Shown: positions 36,176 through 46,321, counted from the stretch's first letter. The stretch: 64,000 bases of DNA from Neisseriaceae bacterium (GCA_017458185.1 JAFTFY010000030.1:50720-114719); one strand, 5' to 3'. Notes: generated from the letters alone by a model not told the origin. Made by a program: numbers and translations.

Positions 36176-37483
36176 TTATTCATCATCTTTTTTGTCTTTA
36201 CTGCTGCGGCGATGACGCGGAAAGCGGATTCCTAATTGTTTGAGTTTGCGATACAAATGTGTGCGTTCTAAATCCACTTCTTCTGCCACTTTGCTCATAT
36301 TGCTGTTGTGTTTGAAAATGTGGTATTCAAAATAACGCTTTTCAATATCCTGACGAATTTCTCGCAAAGATTTGTTGTAATCAATTTCTTCGGTAGAAGT
36401 GGTTTTTTCGGAGAAAAAGTGATTGCGATATTGTTCTAAAATATAGGTTACATTATGCCCTTCAATCACGCCGTTTTCGGCAATCAGTGCCAAGTTTTTC
36501 ACCACTTGCCGTAATTGGTCGAAGTTGCCTGGCCAGTTGTATTGGCGTAATAAACCCAATGCGGTGGAAGTGAATTTCACCAAAGGAATTTGTTTGCTTG
36601 CCACTAATTGCAGGGTAATTTGTTCTACAATGGATTCAACATCTTCGGTGTGCGAACGCAAGGGCGGAATGGAAATTACAAAACCCGACACCATTTCGCC
36701 CAAACGATGGTCAAAATTAACATGCGTTACCAAATCGTTCAGGGAGCGACTGCATGCGGCTAAAATGCGAGCGTTATTGGTCGGGTCGCGTTGCGAAATC
36801 ATCTTATAAATGGCGTTCTGAACTTCCATAGAATAAGTGGCAATATTGCCTAAATACAAAACGCCGTTTTTGGCGGCTCGTAGCCAGTCTTGATTGGGTT
36901 TGAGCCATTGTTCGGTATTGGGTGCAATCCACGGGCGTTGTGGGTGACGGAAATATTCTGCTACTTGGTTAAAAGGAGAACCTGCCTCGCCTGTGAGCAT
37001 AATAATGGTTGTGGGGTCAAGTTCTGCGGCTTTTTTTAAGCGATTGACCATTTCCGCAATCACAGGACTTTTGCCCAATTTTTCGGTTGGCACGGCAACG
37101 GTTTCTTGCAATTTACTGTATTTAAGGGCATTTTTTACCGCTGTTAGGAGTTTTTGTAAGGCAATCGGTTTTTCTAAAAAGTCTAATGCACCAATTTTGG
37201 TGGCTTCAACTGCCGTATCAATGCTGGCGTGTCCGCTCATCATCACCACAGGCATATCGAGTAAGCCTTCTCTCGCCCATTCTTTTAGCAAAGTAATGCC
37301 ATCGCTGTCAGGCAACCAAATGTCTAACAGAACCATTGCGGGGCGTGTTTCTTGGCGTAAGCGGCGTGCGGTTTCCACATTTTCTGCGGTAGCAACGGTG
37401 TAGCCTTCGTCTTGTAAAATTTCGGACAATAAATTGCGAATGCCAATTTCATCATCAACAATTAAAATGTCGCTACTTTTCAT
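36176..37483 (-). CDS. ntrX: NtrX-like response regulator with degenerate AAA domain
   Basis: This 435-residue protein has a receiver domain (Asp54 in VLLDIWLPDSDG, Lys105), a central AAA-type domain, and a C-terminal Fis-type helix-turn-helix (MSKVAEEVDLERTHLYRKLKQLGI). The central domain lacks a proper Walker A: at about 165-172 it reads GEAGSPFN, without the GK[S/T]. The GAFTGA loop that contacts sigma-54 is also absent. It is therefore unlikely to open sigma-54 promoters and may act as an ordinary DNA-binding regulator. Start at 37483, overlapping ntrY by 11 bases. Confidence 0.9.
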   Translation of the reverse strand: MKSSDILIVDDEIGIRNLLSEILQDEGYTVATAENVETARRLRQETRPAMVLLDIWLPDSDGITLLKEWAREGLLDMPVVMMSGHASIDTAVEATKIGALDFLEKPIALQKLLTAVKNALKYSKLQETVAVPTEKLGKSPVIAEMVNRLKKAAELDPTTIIMLTGEAGSPFNQVAEYFRHPQRPWIAPNTEQWLKPNQDWLRAAKNGVLYLGNIATYSMEVQNAIYKMISQRDPTNNARILAACSRSLNDLVTHVNFDHRLGEMVSGFVISIPPLRSHTEDVESIVEQITLQLVASKQIPLVKFTSTALGLLRQYNWPGNFDQLRQVVKNLALIAENGVIEGHNVTYILEQYRNHFFSEKTTSTEEIDYNKSLREIRQDIEKRYFEYHIFKHNSNMSKVAEEVDLERTHLYRKLKQLGIRFPRHRRSSKDKKDDE

Positions 37484-39575
37484 CGGGTTTCTCCATAACA
37501 AGCGGCAAGGTAACTTTGACCAATGCCGTGTTGTCGTCATTACCTGCCCAGACTGTTCCTTGATGTTCGTCTATAATCTTTTTCACCACAGCCAAGCCCA
37601 AACCTGTGCCTGTGGGTTTATCGGTGATATACGGTTCAAAAATTTGGTGCAACATATTGGCAGGAAAGGTTTTGCCGTTATTGCGTACCAAAAGATGCAC
37701 AGTATCATCATCTTTTTGTATTGTTACCCAAATTTGCGGATTATCGCACGATACTGCCGCTTCTGCCGCATTTTTGAACAGATTATGCAAAACCTGACGC
37801 ATAGCGGTGTTGTCGGCACGAATAAATAATGGTTCTGGGTAACGCTTAATGTTCAAATGATACTCGCTTGCGTGTTCGTATAATACCAAAATTTCATCAA
37901 CAATTTGCGTAAAATCGAGTTTTTCTAATTTCAGGCTGCCTGAACGCGCGTAATTGCGAAAACCTTCGACCAATTCTTGCAAGGCATCAACTTGATTGAT
38001 AATGGTATTGGTCGAACGAATCAGCATATTGGCATCATTTTCGTCTAATTTATCGGTGAGTTTCATTGCCAAGCGTTCTGCCGATAAACGAATGGGCGTG
38101 AGCGGATTTTTAATTTCATGTGCCAAACGGCGTGCCACTTCGCCCCAAGCGGCTTCTTTTTGTGCCGAAGTTAAATCCGTCACATCGTCAAATACCACAA
38201 GAATATCGGCTCGATTAGGCAGCGGCACGGCTCGTCCCATTAAAATGCGTGGCGAAGTGGAAGTTTTGTATTCAATTTCGCATGCGTTCTCATCTCGAAT
38301 ATGGGACAGAAGTTGATGAATAAAATCGGCAATTTCTTTTTCTTGCCCACTTTTTTGCCACACCGATGACGGTTTGCCAACCAAATTATTCAAAGAATAA
38401 TCCAAAATGCGGCGTGCTCCGTCATTAAAAGTTTTCAGGCTGCCTACTTCGTCTAATGTCATCACCCCGCTGGATAATGTGGATAACACCAATTCCAAAT
38501 GACGGCGCGCGTTTTCTTGTTGAATGTGCATTTGTTCTGTGGCTAATTGTGCATTTTGCAACTGGGTAACCATGCGATTAAATCGTGCCGATAAAATGCC
38601 TAATTCATCTTCGCGATAAACAGCGGCTCGGCGTGTGAAATCGCCCTGTGCCACTGCGTTTGTGGCTTGTGCCAAAGACGCTAATGGAGCAATAAATTTG
38701 CGGGCAAAATAAACCGCCACAAGCAATGCCAAGACCATTGCCAACAGCGTTGCCATGACCAGCGTGATAACAAAAAAAGTTTGCAAACCGTTCTTGTGAT
38801 AAGTGGAAGCGGCATAGTTAGCTCGTGCATTTTCAATATACACAATATTTTGAGCAATTTCGGCACGCACAGGCTGCCTGAACAATAACCACGCTTTATT
38901 ATCGCCCTGTTCATGCAACAACCACACTTGCACCAACATTTGATTGCCAATGTTAATGGTATTGCTTAATGCTTGATTATCAATAGGAAATTCGCTATTA
39001 TCGGGTAAATGGGCTTCGCTATTTGACCAGCCGCCATAAGCCAAAGGGCTGTGGTCGTCATATCGAAAAGCAATCACCTGAAAAAACGCTTGATTGTTAT
39101 AACGGCTAACAAATTGAGCGACACTCTCGCCCTGTTCTGTGGCGGTTTGTAATTCATGCATCACGCCTTGTGCGTCTGACAGGGCTTTTTGTTGTAAATC
39201 ATCAAGCAAGCGTTTGGATAAATCCACACTGCGGTTTAACGATTGTGTGATTTCATCGCTAAACCAAGAATCAATCGAAGTTTTGATAAAAAAAGACGAC
39301 ACAAACAACAGTGCCAAAGACGGCAACAGCACTACGCCAACAAACATTCGCACCAAGCGTTGCGTGAGTTTTGCCCCCAAAACTTGGGCTTTGGCATCTT
39401 TTTTCAGCCGCCAAATTTGCCGCACCAAAGAAAACAGCAACGACAAAGCAATAACAGACGACACCGCCGACACGGTTTTGAACTGTGCCGATAAGGTTTC
39501 GGCGTATGTTGAAATCGACAACAAATATAAAATGATAATCGTCAAAACTGTGCCGATAATCAAAAAACGCCCCAT
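37473..39575 (-). CDS. ntrY: NtrY-like sensor histidine kinase
   Basis: This 700-residue kinase has N-terminal membrane helices (about 5-25, 33-54, 70-98), an extracytoplasmic region, another helix (about 265-295), a HAMP segment, a PAS-like domain (about 355-460), the H-box RRLAHEIKNPLTPIRLSAERL, N-box HNLFKNAAEAA, and G-box TGTGLGLAVVKKI. In Neisseria, NtrYX is linked to respiratory gene control. The ATG at 39575 is preceded by GGGGAG; a TTG frame 15 bases upstream is less likely. Confidence 0.93.
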   Translation of the reverse strand: MGRFLIIGTVLTIIILYLLSISTYAETLSAQFKTVSAVSSVIALSLLFSLVRQIWRLKKDAKAQVLGAKLTQRLVRMFVGVVLLPSLALLFVSSFFIKTSIDSWFSDEITQSLNRSVDLSKRLLDDLQQKALSDAQGVMHELQTATEQGESVAQFVSRYNNQAFFQVIAFRYDDHSPLAYGGWSNSEAHLPDNSEFPIDNQALSNTINIGNQMLVQVWLLHEQGDNKAWLLFRQPVRAEIAQNIVYIENARANYAASTYHKNGLQTFFVITLVMATLLAMVLALLVAVYFARKFIAPLASLAQATNAVAQGDFTRRAAVYREDELGILSARFNRMVTQLQNAQLATEQMHIQQENARRHLELVLSTLSSGVMTLDEVGSLKTFNDGARRILDYSLNNLVGKPSSVWQKSGQEKEIADFIHQLLSHIRDENACEIEYKTSTSPRILMGRAVPLPNRADILVVFDDVTDLTSAQKEAAWGEVARRLAHEIKNPLTPIRLSAERLAMKLTDKLDENDANMLIRSTNTIINQVDALQELVEGFRNYARSGSLKLEKLDFTQIVDEILVLYEHASEYHLNIKRYPEPLFIRADNTAMRQVLHNLFKNAAEAAVSCDNPQIWVTIQKDDDTVHLLVRNNGKTFPANMLHQIFEPYITDKPTGTGLGLAVVKKIIDEHQGTVWAGNDDNTALVKVTLPLVMEKPDEK

Positions 39576-39579
39576 CGCC

Positions 39580-40164
39580 CTACTCCCCAATAATATTCAA
39601 CCGCACCCAGCCGCTGTCTAATTTCCAGCGTTTGGATTTATCGGCGGCATTCACTTGATAGGGTTTGGGTAAGCGTTGTTCGTTGAGTGTTAATTTAACG
39701 CTGATTTGCGTATCGGCGGCAGAATAAGCGTTCAGGCTGCCTTGTGGCAAAATTTGCCAGTTTGCCGTTGCCCCTAATGCTTTTAAGGCGGTATCTAATG
39801 TGGGGTATTCGGTATAAAATGTGCCTGTGGCAACGCGATAACGGTTGGTTACGGGGTGATAGGACAGTTTGTAAGAAAGTGCATTATCATCGCTAAATAA
39901 TTGATTAAAACGGAATTTATACGCCAAACTGGCGGGGCGTGTGATTTGATACGACAAATCAAATTGCAGGGGAATGCCTTGTTTGAGCACTTCCTGCAAA
40001 GGGCGTGGCAGGTCGATAAAAAAGCGGGTTGCCACTAAAACTTCGCCATTGGGCATTTTGATACCGTCTGATTTTAACGGACGCACACCGTCTGCCGTTG
40101 CTGGAAAACACATCAGCAACAGGCATAAAGCAAGAAAATATTTAATTTTTTTGCAACAGTGCAT
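39580..40164 (-). CDS. DUF4390 secreted protein
   Basis: This 194-residue protein has a signal peptide (about 1-24, LALCLLLMCFPATA) and a beta-rich domain with FFIDLPRPLQEVLKQGIPLQFDLSYQI, the DUF4390 pattern. Family members sit between rsmB and ntrY in Neisseria and related bacteria, as here. The function is unknown. It overlaps rsmB by 23 bases and stops 4 bases before the ntrY ATG, so the four genes form one operon. Confidence 0.85.
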   Translation of the reverse strand: MHCCKKIKYFLALCLLLMCFPATADGVRPLKSDGIKMPNGEVLVATRFFIDLPRPLQEVLKQGIPLQFDLSYQITRPASLAYKFRFNQLFSDDNALSYKLSYHPVTNRYRVATGTFYTEYPTLDTALKALGATANWQILPQGSLNAYSAADTQISVKLTLNEQRLPKPYQVNAADKSKRWKLDSGWVRLNIIGE

Positions 40165-41374
40165 AATAAAATCCGTCTTGTATGTCGTTGATTAACAACT
40201 GTTTTTCTAATACGCAACACGCATTTTTGTGGCGTTGTAAAAAGTGGCTCACTTGTTGTTGATTTTCTTCACGAAAAATCGAACAAGTGGCAAACAACAT
40301 TCTGCCGCCATTGTTTAGGCAGCCCCACAGGTTGTCTAACAAAACCACTTGTTGGTCGGCGATTTTTTGTGCGTCATCTGCTCTTCGCAACCATTTTATA
40401 TCAGGATTGCGGCGAATCGTGCCTGTGGCAGAACACGGCACATCGGCTAAAATTGCGTCAAAAGGTTGTCCGTTATACCATTCATCAACATTTGCCGCAT
40501 TAGCAGCTTTTAAGGCTGCCTGAAAGCCCAAACGGCGTAAATTGTCTGCCACTTTTTGTAAGCGATTTGCGTCTATATCCACAGCGGTTACATCGCAATC
40601 GGCTGTCTCCAAAATATGAGCGGTTTTGCCGCCTGGTGCGGCACACGCGTCTAAAATGCGTTCGCCGTCTTTCGGTTGCAAAATAGTCGCCGCCTGCATT
40701 GCCCCAAAATCCTGCACGGAAACAAAACCGTCTGCAAAATTCGGTATTGCCGATACTTTAACAGGATTTTGCAAACAAACGGCAATATCGCTTAAAAAAG
40801 TGTGTGCTATGTTGTTTTTTTGTAAAATTTCGCCATAATTTTGACGATTTGTTTTGCGACAATTTAATCGCAGCGTCAAAGGCGGGTGTTGTAAGGCAGC
40901 CTGAATGATATGTTGAGCGTCATCAGGATAATCTTGATACAGGCGATTTTCAAACCATTTGGGCAAATTCGGATTGTTTTTCACCTGATTGAGCAATGTG
41001 TCTTTTTCACGCAAAAACCGCCGCAACAGAGCATTCACCAAATTTTTGAACTTACCGTGCTGCATCTTGGCAGACAACGCCACACATTCATTGACCACAG
41101 CATAAGGCGGCGTTTGCGTGTAAGTTAATTGATACAAAGCCACACGCAACAGAGCGTTAATATTTTTATCGGTCAAAGGTTTATTTAATAATGAAGACAA
41201 CAAGTCTTTCAGGCTGCCTGAAAAGCGTTGCACGCCGTAGGATATATCCAAAAAAGCCGCTTTATCGCTTGCGTCTAAATCCTTGCCACACGACAAAGCC
41301 AGCCGCAAATTCGTGCCGTCTTCAACCGATAACAAACACGCTACCGCCGCTTTTTGAATATGACGCAAACTCAA
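40142..41374 (-). CDS. rsmB: 16S rRNA (cytosine967-C5)-methyltransferase RsmB
   Basis: This 410-residue enzyme has an N-terminal NusB-like RNA-binding domain (about 1-135) and a C-terminal methyltransferase domain with ILDACAAPGGKTAHILE (SAM site) and the catalytic cysteine motifs DVPCSATGTIRRNPDIKW and LFATCSIFREEN. It methylates C967 of 16S rRNA. Uptake sequences are read through in frame (FSGSLKDL near 50). Confidence 0.95.
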   Translation of the reverse strand: MSLRHIQKAAVACLLSVEDGTNLRLALSCGKDLDASDKAAFLDISYGVQRFSGSLKDLLSSLLNKPLTDKNINALLRVALYQLTYTQTPPYAVVNECVALSAKMQHGKFKNLVNALLRRFLREKDTLLNQVKNNPNLPKWFENRLYQDYPDDAQHIIQAALQHPPLTLRLNCRKTNRQNYGEILQKNNIAHTFLSDIAVCLQNPVKVSAIPNFADGFVSVQDFGAMQAATILQPKDGERILDACAAPGGKTAHILETADCDVTAVDIDANRLQKVADNLRRLGFQAALKAANAANVDEWYNGQPFDAILADVPCSATGTIRRNPDIKWLRRADDAQKIADQQVVLLDNLWGCLNNGGRMLFATCSIFREENQQQVSHFLQRHKNACCVLEKQLLINDIQDGFYYALLQKN

Positions 41375-41423
41375 TTTAATCTCCTAAATTCGTCATTTTT
41401 TGGGTTTCAGGCTGCCTAAAATA

Positions 41424-41536
41424 CAGTGAGCAGTTAGTAGTGAGCAGTGAGCAGTTATTTAGTTTTGCCTTATCAGGCAAAACGGATTGTTTTCATCTAC
41501 TTATTTTTCACTTCTAACTGCTCACTACTCACTACC
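41424..41536. repeat. Composite palindromic element without its middle
   Basis: The left arm (CAGTGAGCAGTTAGTAGTG and the hairpin GTTTTGCCTTATCAGGCAAAAC) and the right arm (CTAACTGCTCACTACTCACT) are present, but the GATAACGCTTCGA/DUS centre and the GTCAAGCC hairpin are missing. It lies 5 bases from the fmt stop codon. Confidence 0.7.
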
Positions 41537-41540
41537 CAAA

Positions 41541-42467
41541 TCATTTCCCCAAAATATCGCCCACACGCATGTTGTTGCCGTTAAGAAAATCTGCCACAGC
41601 CATTTTGCGGCTGCCTGCGGCTTGTACTTCCATAATTTGAATAACTTGATTATCGCCCGTAGCAACGCACAGACCGTTTTCATCGACTTTGATAATTGTG
41701 CCCGCAGGTTTATCAGTCGTCTCATTTTTCAGGCTGCCTGAAAATATTTTCAACACACCGCCTTGATACAGCGTTTTTGCCACAGGAAACGGATTAAACG
41801 CCCGAATTTGGCGGTCAATGTGGCTGGCGGACTGTTTCCAGTCGATTAAGGCTTCGTCTTTGCCGATTTTTTTGGCATATGAAATACCGCTTGTGGGCTG
41901 CGGTTGTCGTTCAATATTTGGTAATTGTTGTAAAACTGCAACAATATCTTCTGCACCCTGAAACATCAATTTATCGTGCAATGTGGCAGCGGTATCGGTG
42001 CTGTCAATGTCAATTACCGAGCGGTGCAAAACATCGCCTGTATCCAGCCCTTCGTCCATTTGCATAATGCAAATGCCACTTTGGCTATCGCCTGCTTCAA
42101 TCGCTCTTTGAATGGGAGCGGCACCACGCCAGCGTGGCAAAAGGGACGCGTGAATATTCAGGCAACCATATTTTGGCATATCCAACACCGCTTTGGGCAA
42201 CAACAAACCATACGCTGCCACAACCATCACATCGGCTTGGTAAGATAATAAGGCTGCCTGAATATCAGCGTTTTTCAGCGTTTCAGGCTGCCTGACAGGA
42301 ATATTCAATTTCAACGCCGTCTCTTTGACCGCAGACGGTTTCAAGTGCATGCCGCGTCCTGCGGGGCGGTCAGGCTGCGTTAAAACACACACCACTTCGT
42401 GTTTTTCGGCAATCGCTTTTAATGCCGTTGCCGCAAACGGCGGCGTACCTGCGAAAATGACTTTCAT
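41541..42467 (-). CDS. fmt: Methionyl-tRNA formyltransferase
   Basis: This 308-residue enzyme formylates initiator Met-tRNA. Motifs are [33 protein letters not shown] (catalytic Asn/His/Asp region; HASLLP loop) and a C-terminal OB-like domain. An uptake sequence encodes RQPE and another FSGSLK. It overlaps def by ATGA, the standard def-fmt pair. Confidence 0.96.
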   Translation of the reverse strand: MKVIFAGTPPFAATALKAIAEKHEVVCVLTQPDRPAGRGMHLKPSAVKETALKLNIPVRQPETLKNADIQAALLSYQADVMVVAAYGLLLPKAVLDMPKYGCLNIHASLLPRWRGAAPIQRAIEAGDSQSGICIMQMDEGLDTGDVLHRSVIDIDSTDTAATLHDKLMFQGAEDIVAVLQQLPNIERQPQPTSGISYAKKIGKDEALIDWKQSASHIDRQIRAFNPFPVAKTLYQGGVLKIFSGSLKNETTDKPAGTIIKVDENGLCVATGDNQVIQIMEVQAAGSRKMAVADFLNGNNMRVGDILGK

Positions 42468-42973
42468 TCTTCGTCCTTTTCTCTGGATAGTTTCTTCATT
42501 TTTGCCACAATGCGATTTTGTTTCAAACGCGATAAATATTCCACAAACACCTTGCCTTGCAAATGATCTAATTCATGTTGAATACACACCGCCAAAAGCC
42601 CGTCCGCATGCAGTGTGAAAGGTTTGCCGTTTTCGTCTAATGCTTCCACCGTAATTTCGGCGGCTCGTTTGACTTTATCAAACACACCTGGCACGGACAA
42701 ACAGCCTTCTTCATACACCTGCTCGCCTTGTTTATCCGTAATTTTGGCGTTAATAAACACGCGTAACTGATTGCGTTCTTCGGATAAATCCATCACCACA
42801 ATTTGTTGATGGATATTCACCTGTGTTGCCGCCAAACCGATGCCCTTGCTGGCATACATGGTTTCCGCCATATCAGCGACAATGTGGCGAATTTGGTCAT
42901 TGACTTCTGCCACAGGAGTTGCAACTGTGTGCAATCGTGGGTCTGGGTATTTCAAAATATCGAGAATTGCCAT
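42464..42973 (-). CDS. def: Peptide deformylase
   Basis: This 169-residue metalloenzyme removes formyl groups from new proteins. The three motifs [18 protein letters not shown] and QHELDHLQG are intact, giving the Cys/His/His metal site and catalytic Glu. The ATG at 42973 ([14 protein letters not shown]) is the family start; 15 bases upstream is another ATG. Confidence 0.97.
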   Translation of the reverse strand: MAILDILKYPDPRLHTVATPVAEVNDQIRHIVADMAETMYASKGIGLAATQVNIHQQIVVMDLSEERNQLRVFINAKITDKQGEQVYEEGCLSVPGVFDKVKRAAEITVEALDENGKPFTLHADGLLAVCIQHELDHLQGKVFVEYLSRLKQNRIVAKMKKLSREKDEE

Positions 42974-43136
42974 AAAATATTGTTCCAATCTTGCCTAATT
43001 TTGGTAAAAAATTAACACAATTTGCCCTTAAATGAAAAAAAATGTTTAATTTAGTGGTAATATTTCCACAATGTAGTATATGATTACAGCGTAATCTATG
43101 ACACCTTATAAAAATCCAGTAAAGGGAATCATCATT

Positions 43137-44360
43137 ATGAAAAAACCCATTATAACCTTGCTTTGTGCAATGAGTTTAGCAATTTCCGCACCCTCTTTGG
43201 CTTTAACCGTCAAAAAAGGGGCTCCTGAACGCTACACAGTGAAGAAAGGCGATACGCTGTGGGGCATTTCTGGTATGTATCTCAATCAACCTGGTCAATG
43301 GCCAGAGTTGTGGGGTATGAACAAATCACAAATCAAAAACCCACATTTGATTTATCCAGGTCAAGTGTTGGTTTTAACTTATGACGCACAAGGTCGCCCA
43401 CGCTTGGGCGTTGAAGGTGCAAACACCGCAGGCGGTCGTGGTCAAACCATTAAGTTGCGTCCAGGTATGCACGATGTGACAGGCGGTTACAGCCTAGAAA
43501 CCCTGCCTATGGGTATGATTCGTAGTTTTATGGAACACCCCAGCGTGATTCCTGTGGAAGAAACCAACAAAGCACCGCAATTAGTAGCAGGTCCTGACAA
43601 ACGCTTGTTGTACTCCGTAGGCGATCGTGTTTATGGCGACAAACAAAGCGAATCGGGTCGTTATTTAACTTACCGCATTACAGGACCTGTGATTGACCCT
43701 GACACCAAAGAAGTTTTGGGTCAAGAAGTGGTGTATAGCGGTGAAGTAGCAACGCTGATGTCTCGCAATGGCGGGCCACGCGTGCAACAAACGGCAACCG
43801 AAGCGGAACAATTAGGTGAAGGCGAACGCTATCATCAAATCAATGGTCTTATGAAAGCCCCTGCTACTGTGGCACAACCGTTTGAAATCACCAAAGTGGT
43901 GTCGGAAATCAACGAAGGCGACCGTTTGAAATATGTTCCTTTGGGTAGCCACGAACGCTTTAACTTTGCACCACACAATCCACAAGTGGAAGTGAAAGCC
44001 CGTGTAATTCGTATTTTCAACGGTGTTTCCGAAGCAGGTCAAAACCAAACCATTTTGCTGAACCGTGGCGAACGCGATGGTTTGGATAAAGGTGCCATCA
44101 TCAGTGTGTATAAAAACCACAAAGCGGTAAAACGCACCGAAGGCGGTAAAACCAAATATGTGGTAATTCCTGCCGAAGAAATCGGTCAGGCTATGGTGTA
44201 TATGACCAGCGACCGCATTTCTTATGCACTTTTAATGAATTCTACCAGTGAAGCGTCTATCGGCGACTTGGCAGGTAATCCTGGTCAAGATTTGGAAGAC
44301 TTAAACTTCCCACCAGAAGTGGCAGTTAATCAAGGTGCTGGTGCGATTTACAAACACTAA
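43137..44360 (+). CDS. LysM peptidoglycan-binding protein
   Basis: This 407-residue exported protein has a signal peptide (about 1-23, ISAPSLA), one LysM domain near the start (YTVKKGDTLWGISGMYL...LIYPGQVLVL, about 33-84), and a long domain of unknown fold. The LysM unit binds cell-wall glycan. The same gene lies between def/fmt and dprA in Neisseria. AAGGGA at 43121-43126 supports the ATG at 43137 over the one at 43098. The GC content is higher and codon use smoother than in nearby genes, which suggests strong expression. Confidence 0.88.
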   Translation: MKKPIITLLCAMSLAISAPSLALTVKKGAPERYTVKKGDTLWGISGMYLNQPGQWPELWGMNKSQIKNPHLIYPGQVLVLTYDAQGRPRLGVEGANTAGGRGQTIKLRPGMHDVTGGYSLETLPMGMIRSFMEHPSVIPVEETNKAPQLVAGPDKRLLYSVGDRVYGDKQSESGRYLTYRITGPVIDPDTKEVLGQEVVYSGEVATLMSRNGGPRVQQTATEAEQLGEGERYHQINGLMKAPATVAQPFEITKVVSEINEGDRLKYVPLGSHERFNFAPHNPQVEVKARVIRIFNGVSEAGQNQTILLNRGERDGLDKGAIISVYKNHKAVKRTEGGKTKYVVIPAEEIGQAMVYMTSDRISYALLMNSTSEASIGDLAGNPGQDLEDLNFPPEVAVNQGAGAIYKH

Positions 44361-44376
44361 TCATGTGTTAAACTCA

Positions 44377-44410
44377 AAAGGCGTGTGCTGGGCATACGCC
44401 TTTGTTTTTT
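44377..44410 (+). terminator. Terminator of the LysM gene
   Basis: AAAGGCGT (44377-44384) pairs with ACGCCTTT (44396-44403) across a short loop, followed by TTGTTTTTT. Confidence 0.85.
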
Positions 44411-44426
44411 CAGGCTGCCTGAAAAA

Positions 44427-44485
44427 CAGTGAGCAGTTAGCAGTGAGTAGTGAGCAGTTATTTTGTTTTGCCTAACGGCAAAACA
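44427..44485. repeat. Left arm of a composite palindromic element
   Basis: CAGTGAGCAGTTAGCAGTGAG and the hairpin GTTTTGCC-TAAC-GGCAAAAC are present; the rest is absent. It lies between the LysM terminator and dprA. Confidence 0.65.
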
Positions 44486-44565
44486 GTTGGTTTGAAATCA
44501 TTTGAAATCAGTTTCAGGCTGCCTGAATAGTTTTAATGCAATGTCTAATATTTTTCGAGAAAAAT

Positions 44566-45777
44566 ATGCTTTATCGTGATGATTTATTTTGCTATTTAAC
44601 CGTTGCCCTAACGCCTTATGTTGGTCCTATATCGTTTGCCATGTTGATGAAACGATTGGGTTCGATTAACGCGATTTTATCGGCGACTGCTGATGAGCTC
44701 AAACCCTGTTTGGAGCAGGCGGATAAGGCTCTGCCTTTGTTGCTCAATAAAACGGCGGAAAAATCGGCGGAATGTGCGATGGCGTGGTTAGAAAAAGGTC
44801 AAAATCGCTCGATTTTAACACTTTTGGACGCTGATTATCCGATGAGTTTGGCACAAGGTATGCGTCCGCCGCCTGTGTTGTTTTTGCATGGCAATATTCA
44901 ATTACTGCAACAGCCTAAAATTGCGATTGTGGGTTCTCGTAAAGCCACGCCGCAGGCGGTGCAAATTGCCAAGCAGTTTGGGCAAGCATTGTCTGAACAA
45001 GGCATTACGGTTGTGTCTGGCTTTGCGGACGGCATTGACGCGGCGGCTCATCAGGGGGCGTTGTTGGGCAAAAACAGTACGATTGGCGTTTTGGGTACGG
45101 GCATTGACATTGTTTATCCTGCCAAAAATCAGGATTTGGCAGTAGCCATGTCGCAAACGGGTTTGTTGTTGTCGGAATTTCCGCTCAATACCACGCCTGT
45201 GGCAAAAAACTTTCCCCGCAGAAATCGCCTGATTGCCGCACTCGGTGTGGGCACTGTGGTGATTGAAGCGGCAGAACGATCGGGTTCTTTAATTACCGCA
45301 CGATTGGCAGGCGAATTGGGACGCGATGTGATGGCGGTGCCTGGTTCGATTTTTAATCCGCAAAGTGCAGGTTGCCACAAGTTAATTCGCGATGGGGCGG
45401 CTTTGGTTACGAGTGTGGCAGATATTTTGGCTGAATGCGAACACGCACTATCTGCATTCAGGCAGCCTGAAAATCAAAACAAGGCAAACCAAGACCTTTT
45501 CAGGCAGCCTGAAACTGTGGCGATTACAAATACAAAGCAGCCTGAAAAAATAAATCATAAAAATCCAAAAGAACCATCTTTCAGGCAGCCTGAAACGCTT
45601 GATAATACTGAAAAAAATCGCATTTTACAGGCTATGGGTTTTGACCCCATTCACCCAGATACATTAGCACAGCACTTGCAAATGCACCCTGCAAACTTGT
45701 ATGCTATATTATTGGATTTAGAATTAGACGGCATTATTGCCACTACTTCTAATGGATTTTACCAAAGATTACAATAA
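44566..45777 (+). CDS. dprA: DNA processing protein DprA
   Basis: This protein of about 403 residues binds incoming single-stranded DNA and loads RecA during transformation. It has an N-terminal SAM-like domain, the Rossmann core (IAIVGSRKATP, VVSGFADGIDAAAH, FPRRNRLIAALG, EAAERSGSLITARLAGELGRDVMAVPG) and a C-terminal winged helix (about 345-403). Between core and winged helix lies a linker (about 298-344) containing four uptake sequences in the same frame, read as FRQPE, FRQPE, KQPE and FRQPE. ATG 44566 chosen over 44536. Confidence 0.95.
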   Translation: MLYRDDLFCYLTVALTPYVGPISFAMLMKRLGSINAILSATADELKPCLEQADKALPLLLNKTAEKSAECAMAWLEKGQNRSILTLLDADYPMSLAQGMRPPPVLFLHGNIQLLQQPKIAIVGSRKATPQAVQIAKQFGQALSEQGITVVSGFADGIDAAAHQGALLGKNSTIGVLGTGIDIVYPAKNQDLAVAMSQTGLLLSEFPLNTTPVAKNFPRRNRLIAALGVGTVVIEAAERSGSLITARLAGELGRDVMAVPGSIFNPQSAGCHKLIRDGAALVTSVADILAECEHALSAFRQPENQNKANQDLFRQPETVAITNTKQPEKINHKNPKEPSFRQPETLDNTEKNRILQAMGFDPIHPDTLAQHLQMHPANLYAILLDLELDGIIATTSNGFYQRLQ

Positions 45778-45783
45778 GTTAGT

Positions 45784-46266
45784 ATGAATACACCAAACAC
45801 CACACCGATGTTTGAAGTCTTTTCGACTTTATTTGATTATTTTCGTGAAAGCGAAGAAGTGTCACATGAAGCGATTTTGGCACATTTAATTGCCGCAGGG
45901 CATGACCCGTGGGAGATTGGTTGTGCGGCAAATTGTTTGGACGCTTTATTTGGCAAACAAATGAACGAAACGCAACTGAACGCCGTGTCGCCCAAAGCCA
46001 TTCGCATTTTCACCCCCGAAGAGCAGAATATTCTGCCGCCAGCGGTGCGAGATTTCTTGCACCTTGTGGGCAGAACAGGCGAAATTCAGTTTGCCGAGCG
46101 AGAACGCTTAATTCACGCTTTAATGAACTTGCCTGACGATGAAATCACGGTAGAAAACGCCAAATTGTTAATGCTGATTCGCTTAAACAATGCGGTTGAT
46201 TCGCTGTCGTTAGAAACAGGCGAAAAATTATTGAATGTGTTTGATGATAAAACGATTGTGCATTAA
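45784..46266 (+). CDS. smg: Smg family protein (DUF494)
   Basis: This 160-residue protein matches Smg/DUF494 along its length (MFEVFSTLFDYF, HDPWEIGCAANCLDALF, ERLIHALMNL). The family is found next to dprA and topA in Beta- and Gammaproteobacteria, as here, but its role is unknown. It starts 6 bases after the dprA stop. Confidence 0.9.
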   Translation: MNTPNTTPMFEVFSTLFDYFRESEEVSHEAILAHLIAAGHDPWEIGCAANCLDALFGKQMNETQLNAVSPKAIRIFTPEEQNILPPAVRDFLHLVGRTGEIQFAERERLIHALMNLPDDEITVENAKLLMLIRLNNAVDSLSLETGEKLLNVFDDKTIVH

Positions 46267-46321
46267 GTATATCTGTTTGCAGGCAGCCTGAAAGCATAAA
46301 ATATTGTAGGAACAAATAAAT

